The notes: generated by a model not told the origin, from the sequence alone. 64,000 nt of DNA from Diplonema papillatum (GCA_030068145.1 JAPJBO010000295.1:124001-188000), one strand, 5' to 3'. Positions 51,085 to 63,410 are shown, counted from the stretch's first letter. Numbers and translations are program-made.

Positions 51085-53283
51085 AATAACTCTGGAGTAC
51101 AACCAACCCTCATCAAAAACTCTCTCACCGATTGTACCATTTTTGACGCGTTTCGAGACAAGGTAGACAAGCAGAAGTTGGGCCACTGGTCAGTGCAGAG
51201 TCATCGCCTGCGGTTCTCTACTTGCTCAGTGAACCATGCGCACTTTAACCATTTTTGGAAGGCCTCCCGCAATCTTCATATCTTTGGCAATCTTTCACGC
51301 TCCGATGGAGAAGCAGGTACGCAAAAGAAGATGTTTCTTCCAGAGAGTTTCTGACGATTAAGAGTCACACTTTGTGTATCTCATTTATGCACAAAATGAA
51401 ACTCAAGTGTTCAGGCAACAAATCAAAACTGTGTTTGCTATCCAGTCCTGGGGTGCTTCCGAGTAAATATGTTGACTGAATTGGCTTGAATGAACGTCAC
51501 ACAAACGAAGATTGACGGAAAGTAACATATTGACGAATTTTGAACAGAATTCTGAAAGCGGACCTTGTCAAAGAACACGAAGACGTTCCCCGCCTAGGCA
51601 CTGTTTGAACATTTAGAGACCGAGAAAGGCGTTTCGCCCTTTGCGCAACCCCCCTTCTTCTTTTGCCGTAACAACCTGATTGAAGCACTCGTGTAATGTC
51701 GAAATGACCGTTTTTGGTAGCAACAAGGAACTGATCCTGGACACAAACAAACGAGTTACGGCAGGGAAGTCGTCACTGTTGCAGCCACACCAAGTCAAGG
51801 GAGTGCAGGAGGGGCCGCCCAGTGCTTATTTCGACAGAGGCTGGAGGGCAGAACCAATACAACTACAAATAGTTCTTTTTTATTGAACTTACATGCCACT
51901 AAACCCAGATTTACCTGCGTTTCGTGCAACACATTCTCCTTTGAACTTTTCAAGTGGCGGCCTTCTCGGGTATTCTCTACGAAGCAGTGCTAATCCAGAA
52001 AAGAAAGATTGAGCAATAGCTGGAAGTCCGCGCGTGTCTTGGTTATGTTGCAGAAGATTCTGATCAGAGCATTTCCACGGCGTGGCAGCACGGAGAGAGA
52101 GCGCACCAAAGAGCTGAATAAAGACCTGAACAACAATTCAGCGAAATAGTTCAGCGACCTTACTTCTTCAACCTCTGAGGAGCAAATGCAGCTAGGAAGC
52201 AGTTCCCCGACAATTGCTCAACTCGTGTGGCAATCTATCCGCTCAGCTCGGCACCGAAGGTGGGCTGACGGAAATCGCGTGGCACCCACTAGAGGGACAA
52301 AGGGATGATAGCGGGGGAAAAAAAAAACGATTTCGTTCAGCAGTGCAGCGGTTGCAGAAGTTTGTAGGCAACCGCTGCGGACTTTGCCAGGTATCTTGGT
52401 ACCCGAGACTGCACCGGAAGAGACTCATGTATGACAACGACTGACCCAGATGGACACCGACATTGCAAACAAGTGGTCTGAAGTGAGGGGTGCGTCCGTT
52501 GCTTTTGCCTTGGCAAGAAAGACGGATACCAACTGAACGTCAAGAGAGTTTCGCAGCACTGCATATCAGAATACCCGAGAGTTGGATATCACCAGCTCAG
52601 AGATATCATTCTCTGTATTGGATGTTGTTGCTCAAGCTCGATCAATGAACTTCAAGTCTCGAAGACTGACTTGCAGACAAGAACCCCGAAAGAAAAATCT
52701 ACTCTGACGCTGAGATTGAGCCTTGGTTGTACGTTCATGCAGCCCACCATTCATGTGTCGAAGGCTCAACGAAAGACGCTGAAAAGAAAAGAAAGAAAAG
52801 CATCCTAGAAAAAAGACAACTACTACTATCAAACTGGCACATGGCACATGCTGTCCTTGGGGAGGGGAGTAACCATGTCCCGAGCGGCTCAACATAAAGA
52901 AGTTCGCAGAACCTATACGAGCCGATGAATAAACGACAACATTCTTTTTCGAACGAAACCATTCTGACCTCCCACATCGCGAATACTTTTGTGTGTGCTT
53001 GCTTTCGGGGCAGCTTCGCGTGCATGTTCGTTGGGCGTTTCGCAGAGGGCACGATGCGTGGTGTGGCCATCAACACTTTTAGTCAAGGGCAACCGTTTCA
53101 TGTCATGTGCAAAAAAAGATCCACACAAAACAACGTAAAGCCAGACTGTGGGTTGAGGTTCTGTTCGGAAAAACGCAGGCGTTGCTACATGTTTGGTCAA
53201 GTTGACGCCCACCCGCGATGTCATCACTATGCGACGATTGTTGGGGTGCAACAGAAGCTCCTCAAGACAATGCTTCCCACTCT

Positions 53284-53284
53284 C

Positions 53285-53370
<86 letters not shown>

Positions 53371-53372
53371 GG
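53284..53372 (+). repeat. (AC)n microsatellite
   Basis: About 85 bases of almost pure AC dinucleotides with one CCC interruption near 53341. Long open frames crossing it on either strand are artefacts of the repeat. Confidence 0.95.
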
Positions 53373-56300
53373 CATCCGATGCTTTCCTGTGTGTTGACTG
53401 ACTCTTGGTCACCACAGTTAGCAGCGATCAAAAGTAAACAACACGATGAAGCCTTTCTGAAACCCCCGCTCCTTTTTTCCTTTGCTTCCTGGGGGCTCTG
53501 CATGGTCTGAGAAAGGTCTGATGCAGCGTTTTGTCTTGGCCTGCCAAAGGCTCTCTCATAAGCCGTGATTATTCCGCTGATGAGGAAAGCGTATTTGAGC
53601 TCTTTCTCTGCTCGGTCCAAATAGCGTGGAGGGGATCTTCATCCATTGTTCTCGCAAAACCATGACAGTGACCCGTACGTAAGGAGATCCTGGATCAGGG
53701 TCTTCCAGTTGTAAACAGCTCTTTTCCAGGTCGAGTCGAATCTGTGAACGTGGCAAAGGACTGTGCGTCATCTGTATCACCTAGTACTGAGGTAGCCTGC
53801 AGACGAGTTTTTGCGAGGAGCTGGCAGTTCTCCGCCATGGGGCGCATGTTCTTCCCGGCAGCAGCACCCCCCACCTACCTCAGCAACCGATAGTAAATTG
53901 CTAGGTATCGTGCGAGCGGCACGAGAGCCTTCAATTCAACCTGGAACCCCCCATAAACGGCAAAAGTAAAAAGAGAAAAGTGACTCTGATCAAAACGTAA
54001 AAAATGTGCAAGATCCATGCACACCATGGTCCTTGAACTTGCAAAGCAACACGAAAGAATTGAAGACGAATACTCTAATATATTTTGGTCTGTTTGTGTC
54101 CTCCCCCACCTGCACCCCTCCCAGCCCCCTTTCCCGAAACTTCATTACCGACCCTCGGGCCTGAGCTCGAAAATGTACTTATAACCAGAAAGTACGAATA
54201 AATACACAAGGCAGTTGCAATTTTGATTGCAGACACCTGTATTGAGTTCAAGTGCCACGAACCGCACCAAATGCGAAAGTTCCAGCCATATGTGTTCATG
54301 TGGCTCCTCGCAACTTGCGGACTCCATCTTACTCGGGAAATCGTATCACTCGGTACTTTCCTCGGCCTACCGGCACCTTGTCTCGCTCTCGCTCGCGCGA
54401 GAATCCTCTGCCGCCTGGCTCAGACGCACTAGCACTGGGTTTGCTAACGGTACATCAAGTCCCAGCCGTTAATTTGCAGCACGAGCAAGGAGTCGAAGAG
54501 CGAAAGAGGTACAAGGTTCCTGATGAGAAAAGCAAACAGGTCGTTCCTGTTAAGAAAAGCGAGCAGTCGTCCGCACACTTTGTTGCTAGGCTTGTGTCGT
54601 AATTGAGAGTCTTCTTGTATTCTGGATCATACAGGAGTTGAATCTGGCCAGGCTGACAGGACTTTTGATCCGAGTCCAAGGGGAAGTGAAAAGCTACCAG
54701 GAACAATGCTGGTGCAATACGCCCTGCGAAGAAGGACGAGACACCGTTCGGAAGCTGCTAACGCTACGAGGAACAAGCCGACATCGCCACTTGTGTGTCA
54801 TCGTTTCTTGCTCGGACATTCCAGCAACACCGGACCACTCCAAATACCTGCAATTCCAAAACCGTAAGGGCCAATTTCAGGTTTCGTGATTCAGCCACAG
54901 CCCGATGTCGAGAATCCGATTGTGTAATGTAAACGCGGTTTGTCCTCAATATCAAGATTGGGGCTTCCTTCCGGGTATTTGAAAGGATTAGTCCGCAACT
55001 TCCCCTTTCCCCAGAAGTTCCTCCTTCCATAGAATCTTTCAGCGCAGTTGCGTCATCATCTCCCCTACCTTCAATGCCCCTTCTAGCGACGGCTTCTGAG
55101 TAAAGGCACGCAACTCGACTCAGCTTTAGATGCACAATGTCAAAGGCTAAACCTAATCTAAGCATGCCGGGCATGACGAGATGTCACTCAACTCAAATGG
55201 ACGTGCTGGTTAAGAAGCGTGCTTGTCAGTGCTCCCGCGAATTCCTTTCTCTTCTTTTTTTGAAAGACCCTTCACCCTCTCCATCCCCTTCTTACTTTCC
55301 TTCCTTTCTCCGCAAACCTGAGTTGAAAGCGCTCCGTGTTTTCAAAGTCCCCGGCTTGGTGTGAAGCTGCATGGTCAGTGGTCTGATTTGAGGCCCTCTC
55401 CAATGTATGCCTGTGTTTGCTGTTCGGCGCAGGACGCTCATTATCTAGTCAGCTTCATGCCAGGCTCCACGCAAATAGCGTCTTCCTGCTGTTTATCAGC
55501 ACACTACTCCATGCTCATCCCACCCCGCGTCGAGTCGGCCATTTTATTTTGTCTCATCTGTTTTACCTTCACTTTTACGGCCACCATCCGCTTTCTGCTG
55601 TCCACTCTCTTTTAATTTGACTTGTTCTGAAGCAGAGTCTGACGAGGGTCCTACCCAAAGAATTCTCCGGTTTAGCCTAGTCGTCACCACCCGTTCGATT
55701 CCTGTCCGGGCACTCTTTCCGATTTGACAGTTTTCATGTTGTTCTGATTGTACCGACAGTATCTGCAGGAGCGCTCATTAACAAAACGAGGGAGTTCCTG
55801 TTTGTGTGTCACCTAGCACTGATTGCCTGCCCTGCGTCCGTGACACTGAATTGTAAGCCGTTTTGAACCGTTTTCTTCCACCTCTAAGGAAGAAGAGAAA
55901 CATAGCTTTGGTGTTTTACGTTCCTTTCTTTCTTTTTTTTTTTAATTTGCGAGCATGTTGTATTAGAGTCGTTTTTCTTCCCTCTCAGCGAGCGACAGAA
56001 AAAATAATTCAAGCGTTCTCGTTTTCGTCTCCTCCTTCGATCGGAGCTCAGGCTTCAGCGGCTTTTGGCCAGTTTGGACTCGTGCACAGTTTTTTTGTCG
56101 TGCATTGTCGTAGGCGTGTACTGTTGCTGAGTGCATTGCCACATGCTAGAAACAGCAAACTCTGAACTTCGGGTTCGTACCGAAGGTTCCATCTTTACAT
56201 GTACCAATGACTACCATGCTACAAGCAGTTCTTTGTACACGCGCTGTAATGCTTTCCATGGATCGTCCATTCGCCGGGTTAGGCCGTGCTGGTCCTGCTG

Positions 56301-56514
56301 ACGACAACTGTCTCGTATGCCCGGGGGGGGGATTTCTGTTTAGATCGAAATCTTATTGATCATCACCATCTACTCTCTTGTTATTTTCCCGTCTGTGCCA
56401 TGCATGCGAGAGTACCGTCAACCCGCCGGCGTTCTGTTCTCTCTCGCTCTCTCTCTCGGGAAAAAAAGTAAAATGTATTAACAGCTCTGCGGATTATCGG
56501 TTTCCAGGCGCTCT

Positions 56515-56994
56515 GTGCACGGGGCCCCTGTTGACAACGTGTGCTACCAGTGCGCGTCAAGCGAAGGGAAGACAAGCGACATTTGGAAGCTTTGCTATGT
56601 TCTGAAATCGTCGGGCTACGAACATATCGTACAAGAGGTTATCACTCGTGTCATCGCTGACACGAATAGTCGTTGGGAACAAGATTCGAGCTGTGTTACA
56701 GTGCCTGGAAGCAGCGGTGAGTTCCTGGAATTATCGCGAACTGTAAACTCATTGCGCGAAGCGAAGCTGAACACAAACATCAAGACCCTGTACTACGGGC
56801 AAAAGGGTGGGCACCTGCGAAAACTGGCTGTGACGAGGCGGCTCTTTAAGAATAATCCAGCAAAGAATGGCATTCCATTTCTTGAAGCACCAACGCCCGA
56901 ATGTGACGTGCAGTGCCTCATTCGCTTGGGCAAAGTGAAGCAAGTTGATGCATGGCCCGCGTATGCAATCTTTTTTCATACCAGCCACAGCTGA
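56515..56994 (+). CDS. Possible exon, unrecognised
   Basis: About 159 codons preceded by a TTTCCAG acceptor-like site (56499-56505). The sequence YEHIVQEVITRVIADTNSRW, FLELSRTVNSLREAKLNTN, IKTLYYGQKGGHLRKL and CDVQCLIRLGKVKQVDAW has the composition of a folded protein, but I cannot assign it. It may belong to an intron-rich gene; neighbouring exons are not visible. Confidence 0.3.
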   Translation: MHGAPVDNVCYQCASSEGKTSDIWKLCYVLKSSGYEHIVQEVITRVIADTNSRWEQDSSCVTVPGSSGEFLELSRTVNSLREAKLNTNIKTLYYGQKGGHLRKLAVTRRLFKNNPAKNGIPFLEAPTPECDVQCLIRLGKVKQVDAWPAYAIFFHTSHS

Positions 56995-57999
56995 AGTGTG
57001 AGTCAGAAGGCGCAATGAGCGGACCTTTGTTTGTGAAGCCACTAAAGTATGAAAGTCTGCAACCTTTTTCAAACTCGTTTTTTATCTCATCTTAAAACGC
57101 AGGCCGTCGCTCAAGCAACTACACTCGGAGGGGTTCCAATCAGCTGCATGCAACGGTGTCTACATAGTACCGGCCCGGGACCAAGTGCTGCATGTTCTCA
57201 CACCGCCTCCACAGAGTATGAGAATCCAATGGCTAATTGTTGTTCTTCCGTTACTCATCTTCTTATCGTACTATCTTGCATTTGCGTAACCAATAATCTC
57301 ATGCGCAGTTTCTGCCTGACGTTTTATTGGTATCCCACACTTGCAGCACGATGCGCACATCTTCTCTGCTCATACTGAGCCCACCGGGACTCTGTATTGT
57401 AGCTCATTACGTACATGATATTGCAACAGCTCGTTGCCTTCACCTGCTTGTCTGTTCGTGCACTGCTTTTTACCAAGATCTTTCAGCAAGTCTTCTGAAT
57501 AGCGGGTATGCACTCTTCGTGCGCATGTAAAAGCAGATCAGAGAATCGGTTTCAACCAACATTCGCGGTACGAAAAGCACTTTGGTCTCTCTTTAACTAT
57601 GCTTGGTACGCTTTCAAGATCCCAGTAGCATCGCAAACCTTTTCTTGTTTCGCGCTCTGCAAACCTTGTTGTCAAGCTGGTGGAGCGTTAGCTGTATTTG
57701 CTGTAAGAAAGGTCGGTCCGCTCTGTGCAGCTTTTCGAGACCGGCACGAACGCAATAGGGATAAACCGAATGCCTTGCGAGACTTTGAAAGACAAAGTCG
57801 CATCACCAGCGGTCGCTGCCCTCAACTTGAGCCGTCAAAAAAGGTGCAATTTGTGCCGGCAAAATTGATGCCGAAAACGCATGGTGCAGCAGATCTTCGG
57901 ATTGCTTGTAATGAACACCGAATCAGCTTTCGTAGGTGGAAAAACAACTGGGGTCGACTTTGAAGGCAAAAGCCCAAATGTGATGCACCAACAAAAACA

Positions 58000-60396
58000 A
58001 TGCGCACGTTTTCCACGATCCTGAACGAGAAGTGGCACTTCGAGTCAACACCGACCATCGACCGACTTCTTGATTGTTGTGCGAAGAACGCCGCTGATTC
58101 AGAACAAGCATTCGTTGGCCTGCAGAGAGATGGCAGGACGGCACTCGATTGCAATCAGAGTTGTCAGGAACTGACCCAAGACGATGAACTGCTTCTGGTT
58201 CGTTTGCTGGAAAGCAGGGCCTACCACGAAGAGCTTCCGGCGGTGCGATCTCAGCTCATGTGCTCAATGACACGACAGAGAAAAGTCAAAGGTGACAGGC
58301 AAGCGTTTTTTACTCGGGTGCTACTGTCTGGCCTTGCCGACAGCTGGTCCGCGACCAGAAAATCAACAGCATCGTGCATTGCCAACGTGCTCGAGCAGCC
58401 ATTTGCAGAGTTGTTGACAGTCATCAAGAGCAGGCTTTCGGCCGACGACTGGCGATTGGTGGATGGTGCCATGCTTGCCTGTCTGAGTATTGCCCGTGCC
58501 ACCAACTGCAGTTTGCCCCTGTCCATCGATGTGGCAACAGATGCTGTTGCCAGCCGCGAAGGCACCGCCGAAGAAACAAGAAACCAAACACAGTCGCCGA
58601 ATCAAACGTCCGCCGTGTCACACCACTGTGACCCATATGCCCTCATAAAGGGTTCCAGCGAACACGCCGATAAAAATATTGAATCATCTGCTTGCTTCTT
58701 CGAGGCGCACATACTGTTACTGGCACTTCGTCACCTGGCTCATGATCAACTATCTATCAAGGAGACGTCTGCTCGCTTCCTAGTATCGCTCGTCGACGCA
58801 ACGTGCAACCCCCTCTCTGTGACCCGTTTCTACCGACATCTTCATCGCGCTCTTCAAGACGGGGCCGAGGGGGCTCTCATGGTCTTCCAAGATATTCAGG
58901 CACGGCTGCCTCGAGATTGCGTGCGTGAAGGTTTTCGCAATGTCATGCAGCACCTGTCCAGCAAGTTCTCGGTCTCCAGACAACTGGCAGCATCATGTCT
59001 TGTAAGGTGCATGACTTCGAAAGACGTTGATGCCTGCCGCAGGAGAGAGTTGACGTCGTCCTTTTTGCAGCACGCATGTCAGGTTCTTGAAGCAGAGCAT
59101 ATTTGTCTGAGTGAGAAGAGGAAACCGGCAGCTGGGCAGGTGCGTGATGGTGCGATCTGGCAATCACAGGAAGGTGTCTTATTTGCAGTCGAAGAGTTGT
59201 TAATGAATGCAGATATTTCGTCGACGAAGCTGCTTCTCCTCGCTTCTCGCATCAGCGTCCTTTCCGACCGTTTTGAGCTCGTGCGCATGAAATCGCAAAC
59301 GGTACCTCATCTTATGCGCCAGTGCGTAGCTCTTTACATTTGTCCTGCCAGCTCTGTCTTGAACAACTCAGAAATGCTCTTCTGGTACATCTGGTACTCG
59401 CATCAGCTAGGACGGGCCCAGCTGGAAAAAGCTGCACTCGACAGTTTGGGGCAGATCTTAAAGTCATTAAACAAGTGTGAAGTCCATCGGTGCGGAGATT
59501 GTTCTTACGACGTGTGGGGCATCGCCTCTATTCTTGCAGGCGTTGCCTATTTCGGGTTGGAGCCGAGCCTAGTGTTGATGACACTCATACAGAAGGTCAG
59601 CGAGACTCCGCGCCACCTTGAAACCTTTGGCAAATTACTCCCTGCTGCGGTGCCGCATTCCACGGCGTACTTGCCAGCTGTAATTGATATCTTAGCCCGG
59701 CTTCTCTCACGCCCAAGCACAGATGTTGCCAGTGCATGCAACTTCCTCGAAGCTTTACGACGATGCAGCGTTTTGGTTTCCGCTGCAGCGCGCAGGGCTG
59801 CAGGCAAAAGCAGCGGAGCGTCGGCGGTCGTCATCTTCGACGCGACACCCGTAGTAAATGGACGCTACTTGACTCACTCGTTGGAGGTGGTGTGGGGAAA
59901 GCCATCTCATCCTAGTGTTACAACAACGCTGTCGGCGGCCACAGCGCGCATGATTGCTGAAGACCGTAGCAAGCTAGAACAAACGATTGCCGAAACGTGC
60001 TGTGCTCTTCTTGCAAACTCAACAACCGAGCCATCGGTGTGTCGGTACGCGCTGAGAGTCCTTGCAGATGGCAAGTTAACGGAACATGGGACGCGTCTGT
60101 TGTCGAGTCTATCTGAGCGTATGGTCGCCGCAGGTTATATGTGTTCCAGTGGAAGTATCGTTCCTGTCAAACAAGAAGAGCACGCAGACTTGCATGATTG
60201 GGATCTTGATAGCGAAGAGGACGAATGTTCCAAGGCGCCCGATGGCTGTGACAGTGGATTTATCAGCAACTGGAAGGCTGATGTAGCTGCATGTCTGATC
60301 GAAATCCAGCCAACCCTTCCAAATGAACACACTGACTTGTACAGCTGGATTTCTCACTCACTCCAGGAAAACACTGACAGGCTCGTGCACACGTAA
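58000..60396 (+). CDS. HEAT/ARM-like helical-repeat protein, unrecognised
   Basis: 798 residues from ATG 58000 (MRTFSTILNEKW). The sequence is almost wholly alpha-helical, with paired helices at 35-45-residue spacing typical of HEAT or ARM solenoids: LLSGLADSWSATRKSTASCIANVL, DWRLVDGAMLACLSIA, EAHILLLALRHLAHDQLSIKETSARFLVSLV, FSVSRQLAASCLVRCM, YLPAVIDILARLLSRPSTDVASACNFLEAL. There are no transmembrane segments. An acidic stretch (DLHDWDLDSEEDECSK) lies near the C-terminus. Solenoids of this kind are scaffolds (adaptors, importins, tRNA-modification or chaperone cofactors); I cannot choose among them. The same frame is open upstream (57508-57963), parted from this ATG by one TGA at 57961-57963, so a longer product or an upstream exon is possible. 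Confidence 0.65.
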   Translation: MRTFSTILNEKWHFESTPTIDRLLDCCAKNAADSEQAFVGLQRDGRTALDCNQSCQELTQDDELLLVRLLESRAYHEELPAVRSQLMCSMTRQRKVKGDRQAFFTRVLLSGLADSWSATRKSTASCIANVLEQPFAELLTVIKSRLSADDWRLVDGAMLACLSIARATNCSLPLSIDVATDAVASREGTAEETRNQTQSPNQTSAVSHHCDPYALIKGSSEHADKNIESSACFFEAHILLLALRHLAHDQLSIKETSARFLVSLVDATCNPLSVTRFYRHLHRALQDGAEGALMVFQDIQARLPRDCVREGFRNVMQHLSSKFSVSRQLAASCLVRCMTSKDVDACRRRELTSSFLQHACQVLEAEHICLSEKRKPAAGQVRDGAIWQSQEGVLFAVEELLMNADISSTKLLLLASRISVLSDRFELVRMKSQTVPHLMRQCVALYICPASSVLNNSEMLFWYIWYSHQLGRAQLEKAALDSLGQILKSLNKCEVHRCGDCSYDVWGIASILAGVAYFGLEPSLVLMTLIQKVSETPRHLETFGKLLPAAVPHSTAYLPAVIDILARLLSRPSTDVASACNFLEALRRCSVLVSAAARRAAGKSSGASAVVIFDATPVVNGRYLTHSLEVVWGKPSHPSVTTTLSAATARMIAEDRSKLEQTIAETCCALLANSTTEPSVCRYALRVLADGKLTEHGTRLLSSLSERMVAAGYMCSSGSIVPVKQEEHADLHDWDLDSEEDECSKAPDGCDSGFISNWKADVAACLIEIQPTLPNEHTDLYSWISHSLQENTDRLVHT

Positions 60397-60742
60397 ACCT
60401 TGAACACTTCCAAAGGGCGTTTGCCGAAGTCTCATGCGAGTGTCTGAGGCCTGTGGTGTAGAATATACGCTGCCTCACGTGTCATCGCATTTAGTTCTCT
60501 TCCGAAAAACTCCTTCGACTTTCGATCCTTCTCATTCTCTTGTCGAGGAATACTGACCTTGTTTTCCAACATCGCACACACCCTTCCTTTTAAAGAGCAC
60601 AAGCTACCACATAATAATGCACCTTGGCGTCTTTCGTTTACGGGCCCCGCCGGCTGGCCGTTGCACATCACATTCCATTCATTCGAGCACTACGTCAAGC
60701 AGGCCTCCAGCCAGAAAAGAAAGAAAAACGAATATCGAATCG

Positions 60743-60770
60743 AAAAAAAAAAAAAAAAAAAAAAAAAAAA
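60743..60770 (+). repeat. Poly(A) run of 28 bases, 5' junction of a LINE
   Basis: Pure A run directly before the LINE reading frame. The same arrangement (A-run, then LINE sequence) is seen three more times downstream. Confidence 0.9.
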
Positions 60771-63410
60771 TTATCGTCGAATTATACTCCGAAGCAGCGC
60801 CGGCGCACAACTGAAGTCGACCCTAAATGCAGAGATTCGGTCGATCCGAAAGAAATTGGACGCGGCCGGGCAACACCACAAGTCTCCAAACCTGTCATCA
60901 CCTTATCAGCCACCGATGCTGGAGAATCCCGCCGTCTTTACGGCGTTCCTCCGGAACAAATACCAATCTGACGCCCTACACCCACCGATAATCCTGCCCC
61001 GCGACGCCGTACCGATTGCGTTGTCGGCCGAAGACGTCAGCGCGGCGATAGCTGTCATCCGGTCCACTGCTCGAACAGCTGACTTCTCACCGAAGTTTTT
61101 AAAAACAATGTCAGAGAGAACTCTTGAGTCAACGACAGCTGAGCTCAACAGATGGACTCGTGAGGGCGTACCGGCGCGACAGCGAGTGTCTTGGATTTTC
61201 TTATTCTGGAAGGGGAAGGCGATGCGAACGTCGGATCCGAGGGGGTACCGGCCAATTGCAATAATGCCTCTCTTTGCAAAACTGCAGCACTCGGCATTGT
61301 ATCTGAAAATGAAACCGTTGGTACAGTCATTGGTCCAGATGCACGAGTTCCAGTTCGGATGCGGTAGGCAAAGCGGGGCGGCGCAGGTGGTCCTCCATGC
61401 ACGGGAGTGGCTGGAATCAGAGATGGGTTCTGAGGAAGACGACGAGCGCTTGCTGCTCCTGGTAGACGTCCGGGCCGCCTTCGACTCGATTCCGCACGGA
61501 AGGCTGATACAGACAGTAGAGAGGCTGCTTGGCCCCGAATGGGCGAAGACAGTAGCAAGGGTAATCGAGGGCCAGGAGGTGACGATTGTTCACTACGACG
61601 GGTTTACCCCGCCGGTCGGCTTGGGGCGAGGCGTACTCCAAGGCTCACCCCTCAGCGTACTCCTCTTCGTACTGTACACCTGCGAGCCCCCCCCGAGGGA
61701 AGAGACCCGGGCGTACGTCGATGATCTGGTGGCCCGAACAACAAGGTCACGCCTCCCAGCTACTTTTGGGGCGCTCCAATCGTGGTCGGCGTCGAAAGGG
61801 TTGGAGCTGGCTGAAGACAAGATCCTTGTATTGGCGAAGACTCCCTTCGTGTGGAGCACTGAACCTCACCGCGAGACCGTGAACCGCGCAAAACTGCTGG
61901 GTGCCTGCCTGCACGCGGACAGACGAACGAGAGGGTGCGAGAATGACGCGAAGAACTTGGAAAGGCTGGCACGCCTGGTAGACTTCACCAACTCCCACGT
62001 CTACCGCTCGACAAGACGTAAGTGTGCCTTCTTCCGCAGCCACGTACTGCCCACCCTGTCCATGCACTGCCTATCCTCCTGCTTCGACCCAAGAGCACCC
62101 AAGCTGGTAGCTTCTCACGCAAGTCTCTTCCCGAAGCATCGCCACAGTAGAGGGATTAAGGAATTTGCATGGTGCAAGGACGGCTTCGCGTGCCCGAACG
62201 TGGAACATTACGCGGCACTTCAACGAACGCGGGCGTACCTGGCTCACCGACCCAACGAAGAAAGGGACGCCCTCCCTGTAGCAGGCTTCCGTCGAAGGCC
62301 CCCCCGACAAACAGCCGTGGGAGAGGACATACTCTCGCAGATCGACGTGATGCTGGGCCGGGAATTCTTGTTGACGCATGATGTTGTGGTGGCGAGCGAT
62401 GGGGGTTTTCTCGAGGACGAATCGCGCGGGTCCGCCGGAGTCAATTTCGGAACGATGTCCTTCGGCTGCCTGCTAAGCGGAACCGTGACCTCGAGCACAG
62501 AGACCGAACTGGCGGCAATGATGCTGTTGGCAACCGTGCTGAGACGGTGGGATGTCGCCCCCGAGAGGGTTTCGTGGTACAGCGACAGCGAAGCGGCCAT
62601 CCTGCGAATCCGCCGAAAGGAGCCCGGTGACCCCGTGGCAGGCGTGGTCGGCGAGTATGAGCAGTGCCTCCGATGGGGTAAGGGACACGCCGACAACACC
62701 GACATCAACGGCGCAGATGAGGCGGCGACGCGGGCCCTCCAGGAGAGACTTCCGGTTCTGGACGTTGAGCTCCTGTATCGGAAGAACGGGGTAAGAGCTG
62801 TTTGCTGTTACGCCGCAGAGGACTTCCCGCAGCTGGAGAGCCCCATTCGGTACGTGAAGCGCGTGTGGCAGTACAGCCGGACAAAGACGGCGACGAGGAG
62901 CATACGGGAACTTGCGTCGGCGGAGACAACGAAGGGGAGTACGCTCCGCTCCCTCGAAGCACTGCCCGGCGCCGTGGACCTCTTGCAAGCGATTATCCGG
63001 CGAGCGGTGATGCCGCGAGCCACCCGGATCGCCTGCAAGCGGTGCGCGGCGCTGGCCAACGCGCAACACGTCCTGCTCGCAGATGATGCGACGCACAACG
63101 AAGTGTCCGACATCCGTCACGCATACCCCACCGACCCGCCACAACTGAAGGGACTGCTCGCGGACTTTGCAAAGAAACGAAGAGACACGATCCGGCACGT
63201 GGCGAAACGCGTGAAGGTCCTGTGCGACGACCCGTTAGCGGCACGGTGGTCCTCGCTAGTTTTGAGATATCTCGAGTAAATCAGCACTGCGTCTTGTGTG
63301 GGGGGCAACGGAAGAGGAAGAAGTGGAAAGAGAAGGGATCGGAGCGGTAGGGAAAAGGGAGAGTGAATGACTAACGATATCAACGGAAGGAGAAAAAAAA
63401 AAAAAAAAAA
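60771..63410 (+). mobile_element. 5'-truncated LINE with RT and RNase H, ending in poly(A)
   Basis: Starts abruptly after a 28-base A-run and ends in an 18-base A-run (63393-63410). No endonuclease is present, so the 5' half is missing. The RT-RNase H-zinc-binding C-terminus order is that of the I/Jockey/Tad-like LINE groups and differs from the LINE in the kinesin intron, which lacks RNase H. Confidence 0.85.
60772..63279 (+). CDS. LINE ORF2 fragment: reverse transcriptase and RNase H
   Basis: An open frame of about 835 codons, without an ATG of its own at the junction. RT: DPRGYRPIAIMPLFAKL, EFQFGCGRQSGAAQVVL, LLLLVDVRAAFDSIPHG, GLGRGVLQGSPLSVLLF and AYVDDL, with the catalytic YVDD at 61714-61725. 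RNase H (about 62380-62740): VVVASDGG (Asp 62398-62400), TSSTETELAAMM (Glu), WYSDSEAAIL (Asp 62584-62586) and DTDINGADEAATRAL (Asp), so all four carboxylates appear present. The C-terminal CKRC...H...H cluster (about 63037-63120) is a probable zinc-binding end. The frame is intact, so the insertion is probably recent. The truncated 5' end removes the endonuclease and any ORF1. Confidence 0.88.
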   Translation, partial: YRRIILRSSAGAQLKSTLNAEIRSIRKKLDAAGQHHKSPNLSSPYQPPMLENPAVFTAFLRNKYQSDALHPPIILPRDAVPIALSAEDVSAAIAVIRSTARTADFSPKFLKTMSERTLESTTAELNRWTREGVPARQRVSWIFLFWKGKAMRTSDPRGYRPIAIMPLFAKLQHSALYLKMKPLVQSLVQMHEFQFGCGRQSGAAQVVLHAREWLESEMGSEEDDERLLLLVDVRAAFDSIPHGRLIQTVERLLGPEWAKTVARVIEGQEVTIVHYDGFTPPVGLGRGVLQGSPLSVLLFVLYTCEPPPREETRAYVDDLVARTTRSRLPATFGALQSWSASKGLELAEDKILVLAKTPFVWSTEPHRETVNRAKLLGACLHADRRTRGCENDAKNLERLARLVDFTNSHVYRSTRRKCAFFRSHVLPTLSMHCLSSCFDPRAPKLVASHASLFPKHRHSRGIKEFAWCKDGFACPNVEHYAALQRTRAYLAHRPNEERDALPVAGFRRRPPRQTAVGEDILSQIDVMLGREFLLTHDVVVASDGGFLEDESRGSAGVNFGTMSFGCLLSGTVTSSTETELAAMMLLATVLRRWDVAPERVSWYSDSEAAILRIRRKEPGDPVAGVVGEYEQCLRWGKGHADNTDINGADEAATRALQERLPVLDVELLYRKNGVRAVCCYAAEDFPQLESPIRYVKRVWQYSRTKTATRSIRELASAETTKGSTLRSLEALPGAVDLLQAIIRRAVMPRATRIACKRCAALANAQHVLLADDATHNEVSDIRHAYPTDPPQLKGLLADFAKKRRDTIRHVAKRVKVLCDDPLAARWSSLVLRYLE

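Larger units (their letters stand above)
47433..57999. other. 10.5-kb stretch, largely non-coding
   Basis: Apart from the elements listed separately, I find no defensible gene. Frames are short, change strand and frame often and lack domains. Three direct copies of GTTAGTGTCGCC spaced about 27 bases occur at 47530-47596. Two frames (50581-51084 and 56515-56994) have protein-like composition and may be exons of intron-rich genes. Confidence 0.5.

Noticed and set aside
52913-53620. Minus-strand frame of 235 codons across the microsatellite
   Set aside because: Its middle is a Val-Cys run created by the (AC)n tract; the flanks have no domain.
55680-55725. GTTCGATTC T-loop-like string
   Set aside because: No pairing T-stem and no complementary acceptor upstream.
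56700-56830. Faint likeness of the TNIKTLYYGQKG segment to the catalytic RDIYY of Spo11
   Set aside because: Spacing to neighbouring Spo11 motifs does not fit and no Toprim part is found nearby.
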